This document shows, one piece after another, positions 34,838 to 43,507 of a stretch of DNA of 64,000 nt (positions are counted from its first letter, which is position 1; each line of letters begins with the position of its first letter). The position numbers and the translations under genes were made by a program. The DNA comes from Myxococcales bacterium (lineage in GTDB: Bacteria > Myxococcota_A > UBA9160 > UBA4427): positions 277,899 through 341,898 of the forward strand of contig DUCN01000026.1 in assembly GCA_012959805.1 (NCBI GenBank). The letters are read 5' to 3'. Below the pieces are notes generated by a model. That model had not been told where the DNA came from and did not search any database. It worked only from the letters and a program-made list of their open reading frames with translations.

Positions 34838-35731
34838 TCAGGTGTAGGAGGCTTGATAGATGGCTTCAATCGACGCGTCGAGGGTCTGATCAAACTCTTC
34901 GTCGGACAACTGCGCCGAGAGACCCTCGGACAAGGCCCGCGAGAAGCTGGCGATGACGCCATGATTCTCGGCCAGTCGACGGTTCGCCTCTTCTCGCGAG
35001 TAGCCACCCGAGAGTGCGACGACTCGGGCCACCCGCGCATGCGCCACATGCCGGTCATATAACCCCGGCTCCTCCGGAAGCGTCAATTTAAGCATCACGG
35101 TTTGATCGTCATTCAGAGCGTCGAGCCGAGGCAGCAGCTCTTCGGCCAGTATCGACTCCGCGTCGCGCTTGTCCACGGCGTGGATGTCGACTTCGGGTTC
35201 AATGATCGGCACGAGACCGGCGGCACAAATTTCACGCGCGATCTCGAATTGCTGATCGATCAATCGGGCTATTCCACGCGCATCGACGCTCTTGATCACC
35301 GAACGCATTTTCGTTCCGAAGGTGTCGCAAGCGTTTGCCTTGTCGAGCAGCTCCGCAAGATTCGGGATGGGCTTCATGATCTGAACGCCGTCCACGATAT
35401 CGGCCAGGCCTTTATCGACCTTCAAGAAGGGGACGACGTTCTTTTTCTGCCACAAGAACTCTGAAGAGCGAAGACCTTCGATCTCCCGATCGAGTGTGTT
35501 CTCGAACAGGATGGCACCGATGATTCGCTTCCCATTGAATGCGTTGCTCGTCACGATCCGAGTGCGCATGGCATGAACGAGTTTGTACATCGACTCGTCG
35601 TCCGAATAGGCATCCTCACCAACTCCATAAGCCTTGAGCGCCGTCGGTGTGCTGCCGCCGCTCTGATCGAGAGCCGCAATGAAGCCCCCCTGCGTGCGCA
35701 CCTTGTTCAGCATGTCAGAATGGATGCTCAA
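34838..35731 (-). CDS. Fructose-bisphosphate aldolase, class I
   Basis: The 297-residue protein starts with MLNKVRTQGGFIAALDQSGGSTPTAL, the mark of bacterial class I aldolases. PFLKVDKGL, GTKMRSVIK, IEPEVDI and VMLKLTLPEEPGLY carry the lysines and acids of the Schiff-base site. It splits fructose-1,6-bisphosphate to two triose phosphates, or runs in reverse for gluconeogenesis, without a metal. The next gene downstream on this strand is prfC. Confidence 0.95.
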   Translation of the reverse strand: MSIHSDMLNKVRTQGGFIAALDQSGGSTPTALKAYGVGEDAYSDDESMYKLVHAMRTRIVTSNAFNGKRIIGAILFENTLDREIEGLRSSEFLWQKKNVVPFLKVDKGLADIVDGVQIMKPIPNLAELLDKANACDTFGTKMRSVIKSVDARGIARLIDQQFEIAREICAAGLVPIIEPEVDIHAVDKRDAESILAEELLPRLDALNDDQTVMLKLTLPEEPGLYDRHVAHARVARVVALSGGYSREEANRRLAENHGVIASFSRALSEGLSAQLSDEEFDQTLDASIEAIYQASYT

Positions 35732-35868
35732 AGCAGGTTGCCTCGATGGTCAGGAATGAAGAGTAGAGGATGGAGAGCCTTCTTCGACGCCTCATTAAGA
35801 GGAGAAGGGTCGCGGCTCGATCCGTGTATAGCGCCACGAACCGCCCTCTCCCACCCCCACGTGGTCGT

Positions 35869-36534
35869 CTACGCCGCGAGGATCGAATTGGTCACGAAAC
35901 GTTCGAGGGTCTCGCGATGCCCGGGAGCCACGCCATTGAACACGAGACCGATGTCGGGGAGAAGCTGATAGGCGGCTTCCGCCTGCAGGCGTATGGAACC
36001 GGTTTCCGGCAGCGTAAACTCAATCTGGATCTTCTGACCGAGGGCAATCACCTGGGGACTGCGCACCAGACAACCATTCTCCGAAAGCGACAGCACGCGC
36101 CCGTCCCAGTTCCGATCCCCGAGTTCACAGCGAACACGAAGCTGGGTCGGGACCCGCGGCGTTGATCGCGGCTTGTCTTCGAAGATCTGCTGCAAGAGTC
36201 GGTAGAGATCATGCAGACCGGCCGGCCGTTTCACGGCTCCGACAATTCGCGTGTCGGAATGGGAAACCCCGTGTTTGCCCGTGAGCAAGACGATGGGAGT
36301 CGACTCGCCTTCGCCCGCAGCAGATGAATCGACGACCTCGTCCATTCGTCGCTCGTCGACCAGAAATAGGTCATTTTTGAGATCGGGGTTCTCTGCTTGC
36401 AACGCCGAAAACGTTTCCGGCAGCAGCATCCTGTATCCGAGTCGGCTCAAAATCACATCCGTCTTCGGACCCAATGCGCCCTTGGGCGCGTGACAGACGA
36501 TGGTTCTTTTCCAGAGCGGTAGGTCTTCTCGCAT
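35869..36534 (-). CDS. PilZ-domain protein with degenerate receiver-like N-terminus
   Basis: From ATG 36534 the product has 221 residues; a GTG 8 codons upstream is an alternative. Residues 1-115 look like a receiver fold that has lost its acidic pocket (LGPKTDVILSRLGYRML, STPIVLLTG, GAVKRPAGLHDLYRLLQQIF). Residues about 120-215 are a PilZ domain (RVPTQLRVRCELGDR...LSENGCLVRSP, IEFTLPETG, GLVFNGVAPGHRETLERFV). PilZ domains bind cyclic di-GMP, but the usual RxxxR pair is weak here (PRVPTQLR), so binding is uncertain. It diverges from the PAS gene. Confidence 0.8.
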   Translation of the reverse strand: MREDLPLWKRTIVCHAPKGALGPKTDVILSRLGYRMLLPETFSALQAENPDLKNDLFLVDERRMDEVVDSSAAGEGESTPIVLLTGKHGVSHSDTRIVGAVKRPAGLHDLYRLLQQIFEDKPRSTPRVPTQLRVRCELGDRNWDGRVLSLSENGCLVRSPQVIALGQKIQIEFTLPETGSIRLQAEAAYQLLPDIGLVFNGVAPGHRETLERFVTNSILAA

Positions 36535-36598
36535 ACAGCCAGAATCGGAAAGTCGCACTTCCGAATTGAGGGAATAAGGCCCCTCTTACACCATTGTC

Positions 36599-36613
36599 CC
36601 CGAAGGGTTCGGG
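36599..36613. promoter_or_regulatory. Palindrome in the PilZ/PAS divergent region
   Basis: CCCGAA-GGG-TTCGGG is a perfect 6-bp inverted repeat lying between the divergent PilZ (start 36534) and PAS (start 36700) genes. It may be a regulator site shared by both; nothing further supports it. Confidence 0.35.
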
Positions 36614-36699
36614 AGTTCTGTCGAATGAATTCTCATACTCGATGCGTCATTTTATTCGAGTCTGCGAGGGGTTCCCAATCGGCCTGCTAGTTTACCGGC

Positions 36700-37482
36700 G
36701 TGGACGAAGCGGTGACCGGGAATGTTAATCGCGAGCTCTCGAGCTGGCTGATGAGCCAGCGGCTCGAAATCGAAAGGGTGATGCACGCTCGCCTGGGTGC
36801 TGCTGCGCCCGCGGCGTCCGGACCCGAAGCCGAAACGTTGCGACGTTTTCGGACCTTCGCGAGCACGGCGCTGATGCGAGGTGAGGCACCGCGACCGGTC
36901 TTTGATGGCCTCCGACCCAACGAACGCCGAGTGATGGCCCTGCTGACCTGTTGGTCCGAATCCGCAACCGAACTCGCCGGCCCCGATCGCCAGATAGTCA
37001 GGGCCTCCCTCGCTCCCCTACTTGACGCCTTCCGACTGGCGATTCGAACGACGGGAACAAAACGCAAAACGAGCGGTCGCCCGCGCGCAACACGACGTGC
37101 AATCACCGCCGCGATCGATCGCGTCGCCGATCTGTTCTTCGCGCTCGATGTCGACACCGGAGAGATTCTCGACGCCAACCCCGCCGCCGGCGCAGCGCTC
37201 GGCGTTGCCCGGGATGCGCTGATTGGACTCGAATTCAACGCCTTCGTACCAACGGATTCCCAGGGCCCCTGGTGGACGGCCCTCGACAGCATCGCTGAGG
37301 GCCAGGAAACGCATACTTTTCTCGCGTCGATGCAAGACCGCGAAGGGCGCCCCATTCGACTCGAGGCCTCTGCATCCCACTACCTCCGTAGCAACCGAAC
37401 CATCGCGCTGGTGCTCGCCCGCCCCGCGACAAAAGTGGAAGCGCTGGTCGAAGCCGTCGTCGAAACCCTCCCCAGCGTGTGA
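36700..37482 (+). CDS. PAS-domain protein
   Basis: The 260-residue protein begins at a GTG. Residues 1-130 are helical and unfamiliar (NRELSSWLMSQRLEIERVMHARLG). Residues about 140-240 form a PAS domain (DLFFALDVDTGEILDANPAAGAALGVARDALIG, then IRLEASASHYL). There is no kinase, cyclase or output domain, so it probably senses a ligand or redox state and signals by contact with a partner. The divergent PilZ protein is the nearest candidate. Confidence 0.75.
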   Translation: MDEAVTGNVNRELSSWLMSQRLEIERVMHARLGAAAPAASGPEAETLRRFRTFASTALMRGEAPRPVFDGLRPNERRVMALLTCWSESATELAGPDRQIVRASLAPLLDAFRLAIRTTGTKRKTSGRPRATRRAITAAIDRVADLFFALDVDTGEILDANPAAGAALGVARDALIGLEFNAFVPTDSQGPWWTALDSIAEGQETHTFLASMQDREGRPIRLEASASHYLRSNRTIALVLARPATKVEALVEAVVETLPSV

Positions 37483-37617
37483 CTGCGGACTAGCGAGGAC
37501 TGACGGCAGAACGAGACGCCGCGCCAAGCAACAAGAATGCAGATCCCATTCCCGCGCGCAGCGCTGGCATCGCAGCATGGCGCTCACTAGACTCGCCGCC
37601 CTTCGAGGAGACCCCCA

Positions 37618-38733
37618 ATGAGCAATTCGAGTACACCCATCAAGATCATCCGCAAAAAGACCGGCCACTTTCTAGAAGACTTCAAGCCCGGACAGATCTT
37701 CCGCCATAAGGGCGGCAAGACCATCACGGAAGGCCTGTTCACGACCTTCACCGAATTTTCGATGTCGACGCACCCCTTCACGAAGAACGCGCGCTACGCC
37801 CGGGCGTACGGATTCGAAGGACTCACCTGCTCACCCGGCCTCGTCATGCTCGTCGCCTTCAGTCAAACCGTCGAAGACATCTCCGAGAACGCTCGAGCCA
37901 ACCTCGAATACATCGACATGAAATTTGGCGCGCCCGTCTATATCGGCGACACCATCGAGGTCGAAACCAAGGTCCTGGGCCTGCGCCTTTCGTCGAGCCG
38001 ACCCAACCTGGGCATCGTTCATGTCCAGTCGACGGCGCGAAAAAATATCGGCGATGCGACCGAAGCGACCGTCGCCACCTGGCAGCGCAAGGTCCAAGTC
38101 TACAAAGGGGACGAATCCGTCGAGATCGAAGGCTTCAACGTCCCGCCGGACGAGATCGAATGCGAACTCTGGATCCCGCCCTACGACCCAAATGCCAAGC
38201 TCGCTGAGCTCGCTCACCTCTCGAGCCCCGACAGTTATTTCGAAGACTTCGAAGCGGGATCGCGAATCGAGCATTCCCGCGGCCGAACCATCACCGACGA
38301 ACACATCGCCATGACGGCGATTCTCGACAACACCAGCCAGGTCCACTGCAACCAATACATGATCGACCTGAACCCGAAACAATATGTCGGCGGAAAGCTG
38401 ATCGTCTTTGGCGGCATCCCCTTCACGCTCTGCCTTGGCCTTTCTTGCCCAGACGTCGCGGACAACGCAGTCGGAGACATCATCTACACCACCGGTCGTC
38501 ATACGGCGCCACTTCAAGCCGGCGATACCGTTTTCGCAGCGACGGAGATCCTGTCCAAGCGTGACCATCCAGATCGTGTGGATCTGGGAATCATCGAGAC
38601 TCGGCTCTTCGGGTACAAGTTCGTTCGCGCGGACGGAGAAGTGTCTGCTGATGCACCGGATGACTGGAAGAAGGTTCAGATTTTCGAGCTGGATCGGCAG
38701 ATCGCGGTCAAACGCCAAAGTCACTACGCGTGA
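37618..38733 (+). CDS. MaoC-family double hot-dog hydratase, mesaconyl-CoA hydratase-like
   Basis: The 371-residue protein contains two MaoC hot-dog domains. The first begins HFLEDFKPGQIFRHKGGKTITEGLF (about 17-41) and the second YFEDFEAGSRIEHSRGRTITDEHI (about 206-229). Fusion length and the FAPVYIGDTI-type segment fit beta-methylmalyl-CoA dehydratase (mesaconyl-CoA hydratase) of the ethylmalonyl-CoA and 3-hydroxypropionate routes. Malyl-CoA lyase 5 kb away and ethylmalonyl-CoA mutase 16 kb away support this. Other enoyl-CoA hydratases share the fold, so the substrate is inferred. A strong hairpin follows the stop. Confidence 0.8.
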   Translation: MSNSSTPIKIIRKKTGHFLEDFKPGQIFRHKGGKTITEGLFTTFTEFSMSTHPFTKNARYARAYGFEGLTCSPGLVMLVAFSQTVEDISENARANLEYIDMKFGAPVYIGDTIEVETKVLGLRLSSSRPNLGIVHVQSTARKNIGDATEATVATWQRKVQVYKGDESVEIEGFNVPPDEIECELWIPPYDPNAKLAELAHLSSPDSYFEDFEAGSRIEHSRGRTITDEHIAMTAILDNTSQVHCNQYMIDLNPKQYVGGKLIVFGGIPFTLCLGLSCPDVADNAVGDIIYTTGRHTAPLQAGDTVFAATEILSKRDHPDRVDLGIIETRLFGYKFVRADGEVSADAPDDWKKVQIFELDRQIAVKRQSHYA

Positions 38734-38759
38734 CGCTCGGGCGATGAGCTAGGCCACCA

Positions 38760-38792
38760 GCGGAGGACGCGAGACGGGGTGGCGTCCTCCGC
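38760..38792 (+). terminator. Strong hairpin after the MaoC gene, probable terminator
   Basis: GCGGAGGACGC (38760-38770) and GCGTCCTCCGC (38782-38792) form a perfect 11-bp GC-rich stem with an 11-base loop, 26 bases past the stop. The following sequence (GTCCGCTCTTGCTTG) has only scattered T, so termination may need Rho. It also lies past the convergent NUDIX gene. Confidence 0.55.
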
Positions 38793-38956
38793 GTCCGCTC
38801 TTGCTTGAACGACCAAACGCAACCGCTGGGATGGGGTTGGCTAGGCAGAGCCTTGTCGGCCGGCCTAACTGAGTCTCCCGTCATTCCAAACAAGCCATCA
38901 CGCCCACGCGTCCTGCTACAGCGAAGCGGAAGTCGGATGTACAACCCCGCGTGGGA

Positions 38957-39715
38957 TTAAGGCAAGACCGTTCGGGCGTAGTGCCATCCGGCCTTCTTGT
39001 TCATGGTCAAGCGATGATGATCGCCATCTGCCGCCGGATCCACTGACTCATAGCCCGCATCACCATGCCACATAGCAACGGGTCCAACATCGGACAATCC
39101 AATGACGGTCTGGAAACGTTCTGGCGTGCGTGCCTGGATGGCTTCGAGGGCGTGATCGACGTTGCGGAAGGCGGTGAGTTCCGAGAGGCTGACAAATGTG
39201 GGCGGGGCGATTTCGATTTCCCCGGCGTGCCGGCGGCGGAGGGCTTCGGCCGGACTCATCCAGGCGGATTCGTGGATCTCGCCATCATCGATTTTGACTT
39301 CCCCGGCTCCCGCGCGCGCCGCAAAGAACCAGGTGAGAAAGCGTCTGGGCGTCGTCTTGGGTGGTGTCCAATGAGAGAACGGGTGCATGGAGCGCGTATC
39401 GACGGCGAGGCCACATTCTTCGAGCGCCTCGCGTTCCGCGGCTCGTCGGGACGCGCCGAGATCATCGCCCTCGTCGACACCATGCCAATCTTCGGGATCG
39501 ATTCGTCCACCCGGGAAGACCCACATTCCACCGAATGCGATCTTCGAATTCCGCTTGAGCATCAGAATTTCGAGGCCGCTCGTGCCGACCTGTCCGCTGG
39601 GAGGATTTGGATTGTCTCGAAGTAAAATGACGGTCGCCGCCAGGACCGCTTCGGGGCCAACACTGCCGTCCTTCGCCCATTTCTCGAGTGAACTCGCATG
39701 ATCTGTCTGGCTCAT
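38957..39715 (-). CDS. NUDIX hydrolase, NUDT19-like
   Basis: The 252-residue protein has a NUDIX fold. It starts with AATVILLRD and a WVFPGGRID segment (65-73), and the catalytic part is RAAEREALEECGL (91-103). About 18 extra residues (PEDWHGVDEGDDLGASR) lie between the glycines and the REALEE helix. This longer box is seen in the NUDT19/acyl-CoA diphosphatase group. It may cleave CoA or acyl-CoA to phosphopantetheine and 3',5'-ADP. It is convergent with the MaoC gene. Confidence 0.85.
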   Translation of the reverse strand: MSQTDHASSLEKWAKDGSVGPEAVLAATVILLRDNPNPPSGQVGTSGLEILMLKRNSKIAFGGMWVFPGGRIDPEDWHGVDEGDDLGASRRAAEREALEECGLAVDTRSMHPFSHWTPPKTTPRRFLTWFFAARAGAGEVKIDDGEIHESAWMSPAEALRRRHAGEIEIAPPTFVSLSELTAFRNVDHALEAIQARTPERFQTVIGLSDVGPVAMWHGDAGYESVDPAADGDHHRLTMNKKAGWHYARTVLP

Positions 39716-39734
39716 GAAGCCAGCGTAACACGCC

Positions 39735-40568
39735 TTAGAATGTGCTGAGAACTAGCGCCGCGCGGCCAACATCCGTCGCGATTTCGACCATCCATCCGTC
39801 GCAGAGTTCCGCCTCGTAGTCGGGGGGGCCGATTTCGGCCGGGTGGCCTTCCTTTGCGACGGCGCTCGCTGCGTTCCCGCACAGCACATTCAGAAACTCT
39901 CCGACGCCGTCGGCGACCATCTCCGCATCGAGATCGGCGGGATCGAGTCCACTCGCCGCTTCCGCGAGAGATTCGCCGAAGGCGAGATCGCAGATCAGTG
40001 CCACGTCCACACCCCGCGCACTCGCAATCGGCACGGACACCCGGATTTCTGCAAAATCGGGTGGCTCGCTGCAGCGGTGAACCTCGCCAATCTTCACCTG
40101 CATTCGAGCGACACGCAGCATGAAGCGCGGAAAGAGTTCGACCACGTACTGCGAAACGCGATGACTCACGAGACCATCGGGAAGTTCTAATGTTCCGACA
40201 TCGTATTGCGCCTGATCCGCTTTATAGGCGTCGAGCAGGAGACCTAGTCGATCACCGCCGACGTGGCCAAGACGAACGAGAGCCTGCCCGATCGGGAGTC
40301 GCCGACTGAGCTGGACCTTGAGAGCTTGAACGAGCTGTTCGTTTTCGAGCAGTCCCATGTCGACGGCGAGATCACCGAAGGAGAGGTCTCGGCGGCGCTG
40401 CTCGGCATTGACGCGTGCGACCTGCGGTTCCTGCATGAAGCCCTCGGCAATAGCGATCTGACCGAGTGGGTGGTTTTCGGTGTCCATCAACTCAAGTGCT
40501 TCGCGGACATGGCTTGCGTCCACTTCGCCCGAGTCGATGAGAAATTGTCCGAAGAATTTGACGCCCAT
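39735..40568 (-). CDS. CheX-like phosphatase with N-terminal GspE/MshE-like repeats
   Basis: The 277-residue protein combines two modules. Residues 1-120 are GspE-N/MshEN-like units (FGQFLIDSGEVDASHVREALELM, LGQIAIAEGFMQEPQV, FGDLAVDMGLLENEQLVQAL). Residues about 130-277 are a CheX/CheC-like domain with the ExxN pair Glu224/Asn227 (VGEFLNVLCGNAAS). CheX removes phosphate from CheY-type receivers. The start overlaps the stop of a 49-residue shortened receiver gene (ATGA), an apparent regulator-phosphatase pair in which the receiver has been gutted. Confidence 0.75.
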   Translation of the reverse strand: MGVKFFGQFLIDSGEVDASHVREALELMDTENHPLGQIAIAEGFMQEPQVARVNAEQRRRDLSFGDLAVDMGLLENEQLVQALKVQLSRRLPIGQALVRLGHVGGDRLGLLLDAYKADQAQYDVGTLELPDGLVSHRVSQYVVELFPRFMLRVARMQVKIGEVHRCSEPPDFAEIRVSVPIASARGVDVALICDLAFGESLAEAASGLDPADLDAEMVADGVGEFLNVLCGNAASAVAKEGHPAEIGPPDYEAELCDGWMVEIATDVGRAALVLSTF

Positions 40569-40717
40569 CAGCGGGACCCCATCTCGGACTCAGCCGCGTC
40601 TTGGTCACAGCCCCTCAGTACGGATTCGATCAGGGACTCGATGCGCTCGACATCGAAGGGCTTGCCGAGAACCGTGCGGCTGTCATCCACCAACAACACA
40701 TTGATCTTGGGTGTCAT
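40568..40717 (-). pseudogene. Internally deleted response-regulator receiver (49 residues)
   Basis: A strong GGAGG site precedes ATG 40717. The product begins like a CheY receiver (INVLLVDDSRTVL, including the Asp-Asp pair). It then jumps directly to the receiver end, GKPFDVERIESLIESVLRG, with the conserved Lys-Pro-Phe. About 70-80 residues are missing in frame, including the phosphorylated aspartate. It overlaps the CheX-like gene by ATGA, so it is still positioned to be translated. It cannot be phosphorylated in the normal way. It may be a recent deletion, or an assembly artefact to exclude. Confidence 0.75.
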
Positions 40718-41047
40718 GGACAACCTCCAGAAGATCTCATCCCATCGGAGTACAGGCCACGCAGGTTGAGGGGGCTCCGGCGGAGAATTACCCGCTCGAG
40801 CCAGCTGCACACCAATTGCGGCCCGAACACGAGCCGCGGTCTTCGTTGTTGCCGCAAAATCCAAAAATGAATACAGTACGCGGCCTTACGGAACCGTCGA
40901 CGTTCGTCTCGGATGCGATTCGTTCGATTCTCAAAAACAACGTCCCCGTCGATTCGAACCGCCGGAAGTCGGATTTACGCCCAGGTAAACCGGTTGACGA
41001 CTCGGTTGTCCCTTCACCCCGTCAAGCTCGAACTGGAGTTCCCACGG
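40718..41047. other. Divergent intergenic region upstream of the sucC-like gene
   Basis: This 330-base stretch holds a possible plus-strand promoter (40849-40877) about 170 bases ahead of the sucC-like gene. A frame open upstream of 41048 is not conserved. Nothing else is evident. Confidence 0.5.
40849..40877 (+). promoter_or_regulatory. Possible sigma70-type promoter of the sucCD-ferredoxin-mcl genes
   Basis: TTGCCG (40849-40854) and TACAGT (40872-40877) are separated by 17 bases. Each matches the consensus at 4 of 6 positions. The leader to the sucC-like ATG would be about 165 bases. This is a weak call from sequence alone. Confidence 0.3.
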
Positions 41048-42265
41048 ATGCGATTTTACGAATACGAGGCCAAGGCCCTCTTTCAAAAACATGGATTGCC
41101 ACTCGGTCAAAGCAAGCTCATCGACAACTCGAGTGGCGCACCGAACCAGGCGAGAGCCGCATTCAAATCCCTCGATTGCGGACCCGTCGTCCTGAAGAGC
41201 CAGGTTCTCTCGGGCGGTCGAATGAAAGCGGGCGCCGTCCAATTCGCGGACACCGCCGACGAGGCGGGCGAAGCGGCCAAAGCCATTCTCCCCATCGAAG
41301 TGAATGGCCAAAAATGCCGATCGATCCTCGTTGAGGAAAAGACGCCGATCGAACAAGAATATTTCGTCGCCATTACGTGGGACGGTCGCGCCAAGCGTCC
41401 GGTCTGCGTCTTCAGTGACATGGGCGGCATCGACATCGAAGAGGTCGCCGAGAAGAATCCGGAGCACGTGTCGAAGACCCACTTCTCTTCGATCCTTCCA
41501 CTGACGCCACGCATCGCGAAAGAAGCCGTCGGCGCGACCGGGGTGAGCGGATCCGACCTGAACAAACTCGCGCCGATCGTTTTCAAGTTGATGCAGATCT
41601 TCCTGAAATACGATCTGACCCTGGCCGAGATCAATCCCCTCGCGAAGCTCAAGGATGGACGCTTCCTCGTCCTTGATGGTCATATCGACATGGAGGCCGA
41701 GGCGCGGGGAAATCACAAGGCGCTTCTCGATGAACTGGGAATCGGCGACGAGGAAACTCGCCAGGGCCGTCCGCCGACAGAATTCGAACTCGCCGGGGCG
41801 AGAGTCAACGCGGCCGACCATCGTGGCGTGGCGGGAAACGTGGTCGAGTTCGACGGCAACCTCGGATTGGTGATCGGCGCCGGCGGCGGCTCCCTCACTC
41901 TCTTCGATGCGATTCGAGATCATGGCGGCGAGCCTGCCAACTATTGTGAGATCGGCGGCAATCCTTCGATGAGCAAGGCCAAGGAGCTCACGAAGCTGAT
42001 CCTCTCGAAGCCCGGCGTCGAAAAAATCGCGGTCATGATGAACGTCGTTTCCAACACGCGGGTCGACATCGTCGCGCGTGGCGTCATCAAGGGCTGTCTC
42101 GAAGCCGGCAAGGACCCGGCTGAAACGATCGCCATCTTCCGTATCCCAGGTGCCTGGGAGGAAGAAGGTTTCAAGATCCTCGAGAAGTACGGCGTTGATT
42201 ATTGTGACCGCACCGTTTCCATGTACGACGCCGCCGGCCGTGCCGTCGCCAAGATGCAGTCGTAG
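41048..42265 (+). CDS. Succinate/malate-CoA ligase beta-subunit-like (ATP-grasp)
   Basis: From ATG 41048 the product has 405 residues. It has the SucC layout: MRFYEYEAKALFQKHGLP, KSQVLSGGRMKAG (ATP-grasp), LAEINPLAKLKDGRFLVLDG (metal ligands), then a ligase domain with GGEPANYCEIGGNPS. It departs from housekeeping SucC in several places, such as FDGNLGLVIGAGGGSLTLFDAI. Together with the sucD-like gene, ferredoxin and malyl-CoA lyase downstream, a malate- or methylmalate-CoA ligase is as likely as the citric acid cycle enzyme. The longer open frame upstream is not conserved. Confidence 0.85.
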   Translation: MRFYEYEAKALFQKHGLPLGQSKLIDNSSGAPNQARAAFKSLDCGPVVLKSQVLSGGRMKAGAVQFADTADEAGEAAKAILPIEVNGQKCRSILVEEKTPIEQEYFVAITWDGRAKRPVCVFSDMGGIDIEEVAEKNPEHVSKTHFSSILPLTPRIAKEAVGATGVSGSDLNKLAPIVFKLMQIFLKYDLTLAEINPLAKLKDGRFLVLDGHIDMEAEARGNHKALLDELGIGDEETRQGRPPTEFELAGARVNAADHRGVAGNVVEFDGNLGLVIGAGGGSLTLFDAIRDHGGEPANYCEIGGNPSMSKAKELTKLILSKPGVEKIAVMMNVVSNTRVDIVARGVIKGCLEAGKDPAETIAIFRIPGAWEEEGFKILEKYGVDYCDRTVSMYDAAGRAVAKMQS

Positions 42266-42282
42266 GGGTAGAGAGAAATATC

Positions 42283-43197
42283 ATGTCGATTCTGTTGACC
42301 AAGAAGACGCGATTCATCATTCAGGGAATCACCGGCCGCGAGGCCATCAACCTGACACGCGAAAATCTCGACTACGGTGCGAAGATCGTGGGAGGCGTCA
42401 CGCCCGGCCGTGCAGGCCGTGACGTCTATGGCGTCCCGGTCTACGACTGTGTGCGTGATGCGGTTGCGGCAAACGGGGGCATGATCGAAGGCTCGATCGT
42501 TTCGGTGCCACCGAAGTTCACGCAAGACGCGATGATTGAAGCACTCGAGAACGGCATCAAACTCATCGTCGTCGTGACCGAAAACGTCCCGCGCAAGCAG
42601 GTTGCCGAGGCGGTCGAACTCGCCGAGTTGCGCGGCGCGCGGATCATCGGCCCCAACTGCCTCGGCATTATCTCTCCCGGCGAATGCAAGATGGGCGGTG
42701 TCGGTGGCCCGGCGGCCAATACCCGCCAGGCCTACACGAAGGGCAATATCGGCGTGATGTCGAGATCCGGAGGCATGACGACGGAGATCGCTTCGACACT
42801 GACGGCGGCCGGACTGGGCCAGTCGACCTGCGTATCGATCGGTGGCGACGCCATCGTCGGAACGACCTACGCCGAGTTGATGCCGTTCTTCGAAGCGGAT
42901 CCCAAGACCCATGCCATCGCCATTTATTCCGAACCCGGTGGCCGTATGGAAGCCGAACTCGCGGAGTGGGTCCTCGAGAACGATTCGCGTCTCCCGATCG
43001 TGGCTTTCATGGCTGGTCGCTTCATGGACGAGATGAAGGGCATGCGATTCGGACACGCCGGAACAATCGTCGAAGGTAAAGAAGACACCACGGCGGAAAA
43101 GATCAAACGAATGGAAGCGGCCGGAATCTCGGTCGCGGAACGGATCGAAGAAATTCCGGATCTCATTCGAACTCGGCTGGCGCGCCGCAAGCGGTAG
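42283..43197 (+). CDS. Succinate/malate-CoA ligase alpha-subunit-like
   Basis: The 304-residue protein has the SucD layout. The CoA-binding Rossmann part begins FIIQGITGREAINLTRENLDYGAKIVGGVTPGR, GPNCLGIISPGECKMGG follows, and the phosphohistidine region is RFGHAGTIVEGKEDTTAEK. It starts 17 bases after the beta-like gene. Like its partner it differs from typical SucD (for example SRSGGMTTEIASTLTAAGLGQSTCVSIGGD is kept but the C-terminus diverges). The substrate is best judged by context: malyl-CoA lyase two genes downstream. Confidence 0.87.
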   Translation: MSILLTKKTRFIIQGITGREAINLTRENLDYGAKIVGGVTPGRAGRDVYGVPVYDCVRDAVAANGGMIEGSIVSVPPKFTQDAMIEALENGIKLIVVVTENVPRKQVAEAVELAELRGARIIGPNCLGIISPGECKMGGVGGPAANTRQAYTKGNIGVMSRSGGMTTEIASTLTAAGLGQSTCVSIGGDAIVGTTYAELMPFFEADPKTHAIAIYSEPGGRMEAELAEWVLENDSRLPIVAFMAGRFMDEMKGMRFGHAGTIVEGKEDTTAEKIKRMEAAGISVAERIEEIPDLIRTRLARRKR

Positions 43198-43266
43198 CCA
43201 GCTGTCGAGAGCCAATAAAAGAACAAGCACGAACGAAAGTTCGGAAGAAGAAAGAGGAGTTCATTC

Positions 43267-43497
43267 ATGCCCGGAGAATTCATCGACATCCGCGTCGATG
43301 CGAAGGTCGCCAAGAACGCGACCCTCGCCCGAAAGCTCGCTGAGATCTGCCCCGTATCGATCTTCATCTCGCCCGACGAAGGAAGCGGCGATGGGATCGC
43401 GATCGACGAATCGAATCTGGACGAATGCGTCCTCTGTGATCTGTGCCTACAGGCTGCGCCCAAGGGCAAGATCAAGATCGTCAAGCTCTACGAATAG
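43267..43497 (+). CDS. Small FixX-like [4Fe-4S] ferredoxin
   Basis: The 76-residue protein has four cysteines arranged as Cys28-Pro and Cys54-x2-Cys57-x2-Cys60, enough for one [4Fe-4S] cluster. The order, CP first and CxxCxxC second, with an acidic loop between (ISPDEGSGDGIAIDESNLDE), resembles FixX, the ferredoxin-like partner of electron-transfer flavoprotein quinone oxidoreductases. An AGAGGAG site precedes the ATG. It sits between the ligase pair and malyl-CoA lyase, none of which needs electrons, so its partner is unclear. Confidence 0.7.
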   Translation: MPGEFIDIRVDAKVAKNATLARKLAEICPVSIFISPDEGSGDGIAIDESNLDECVLCDLCLQAAPKGKIKIVKLYE

Positions 43498-43507
43498 CTG
43501 CCATGCA

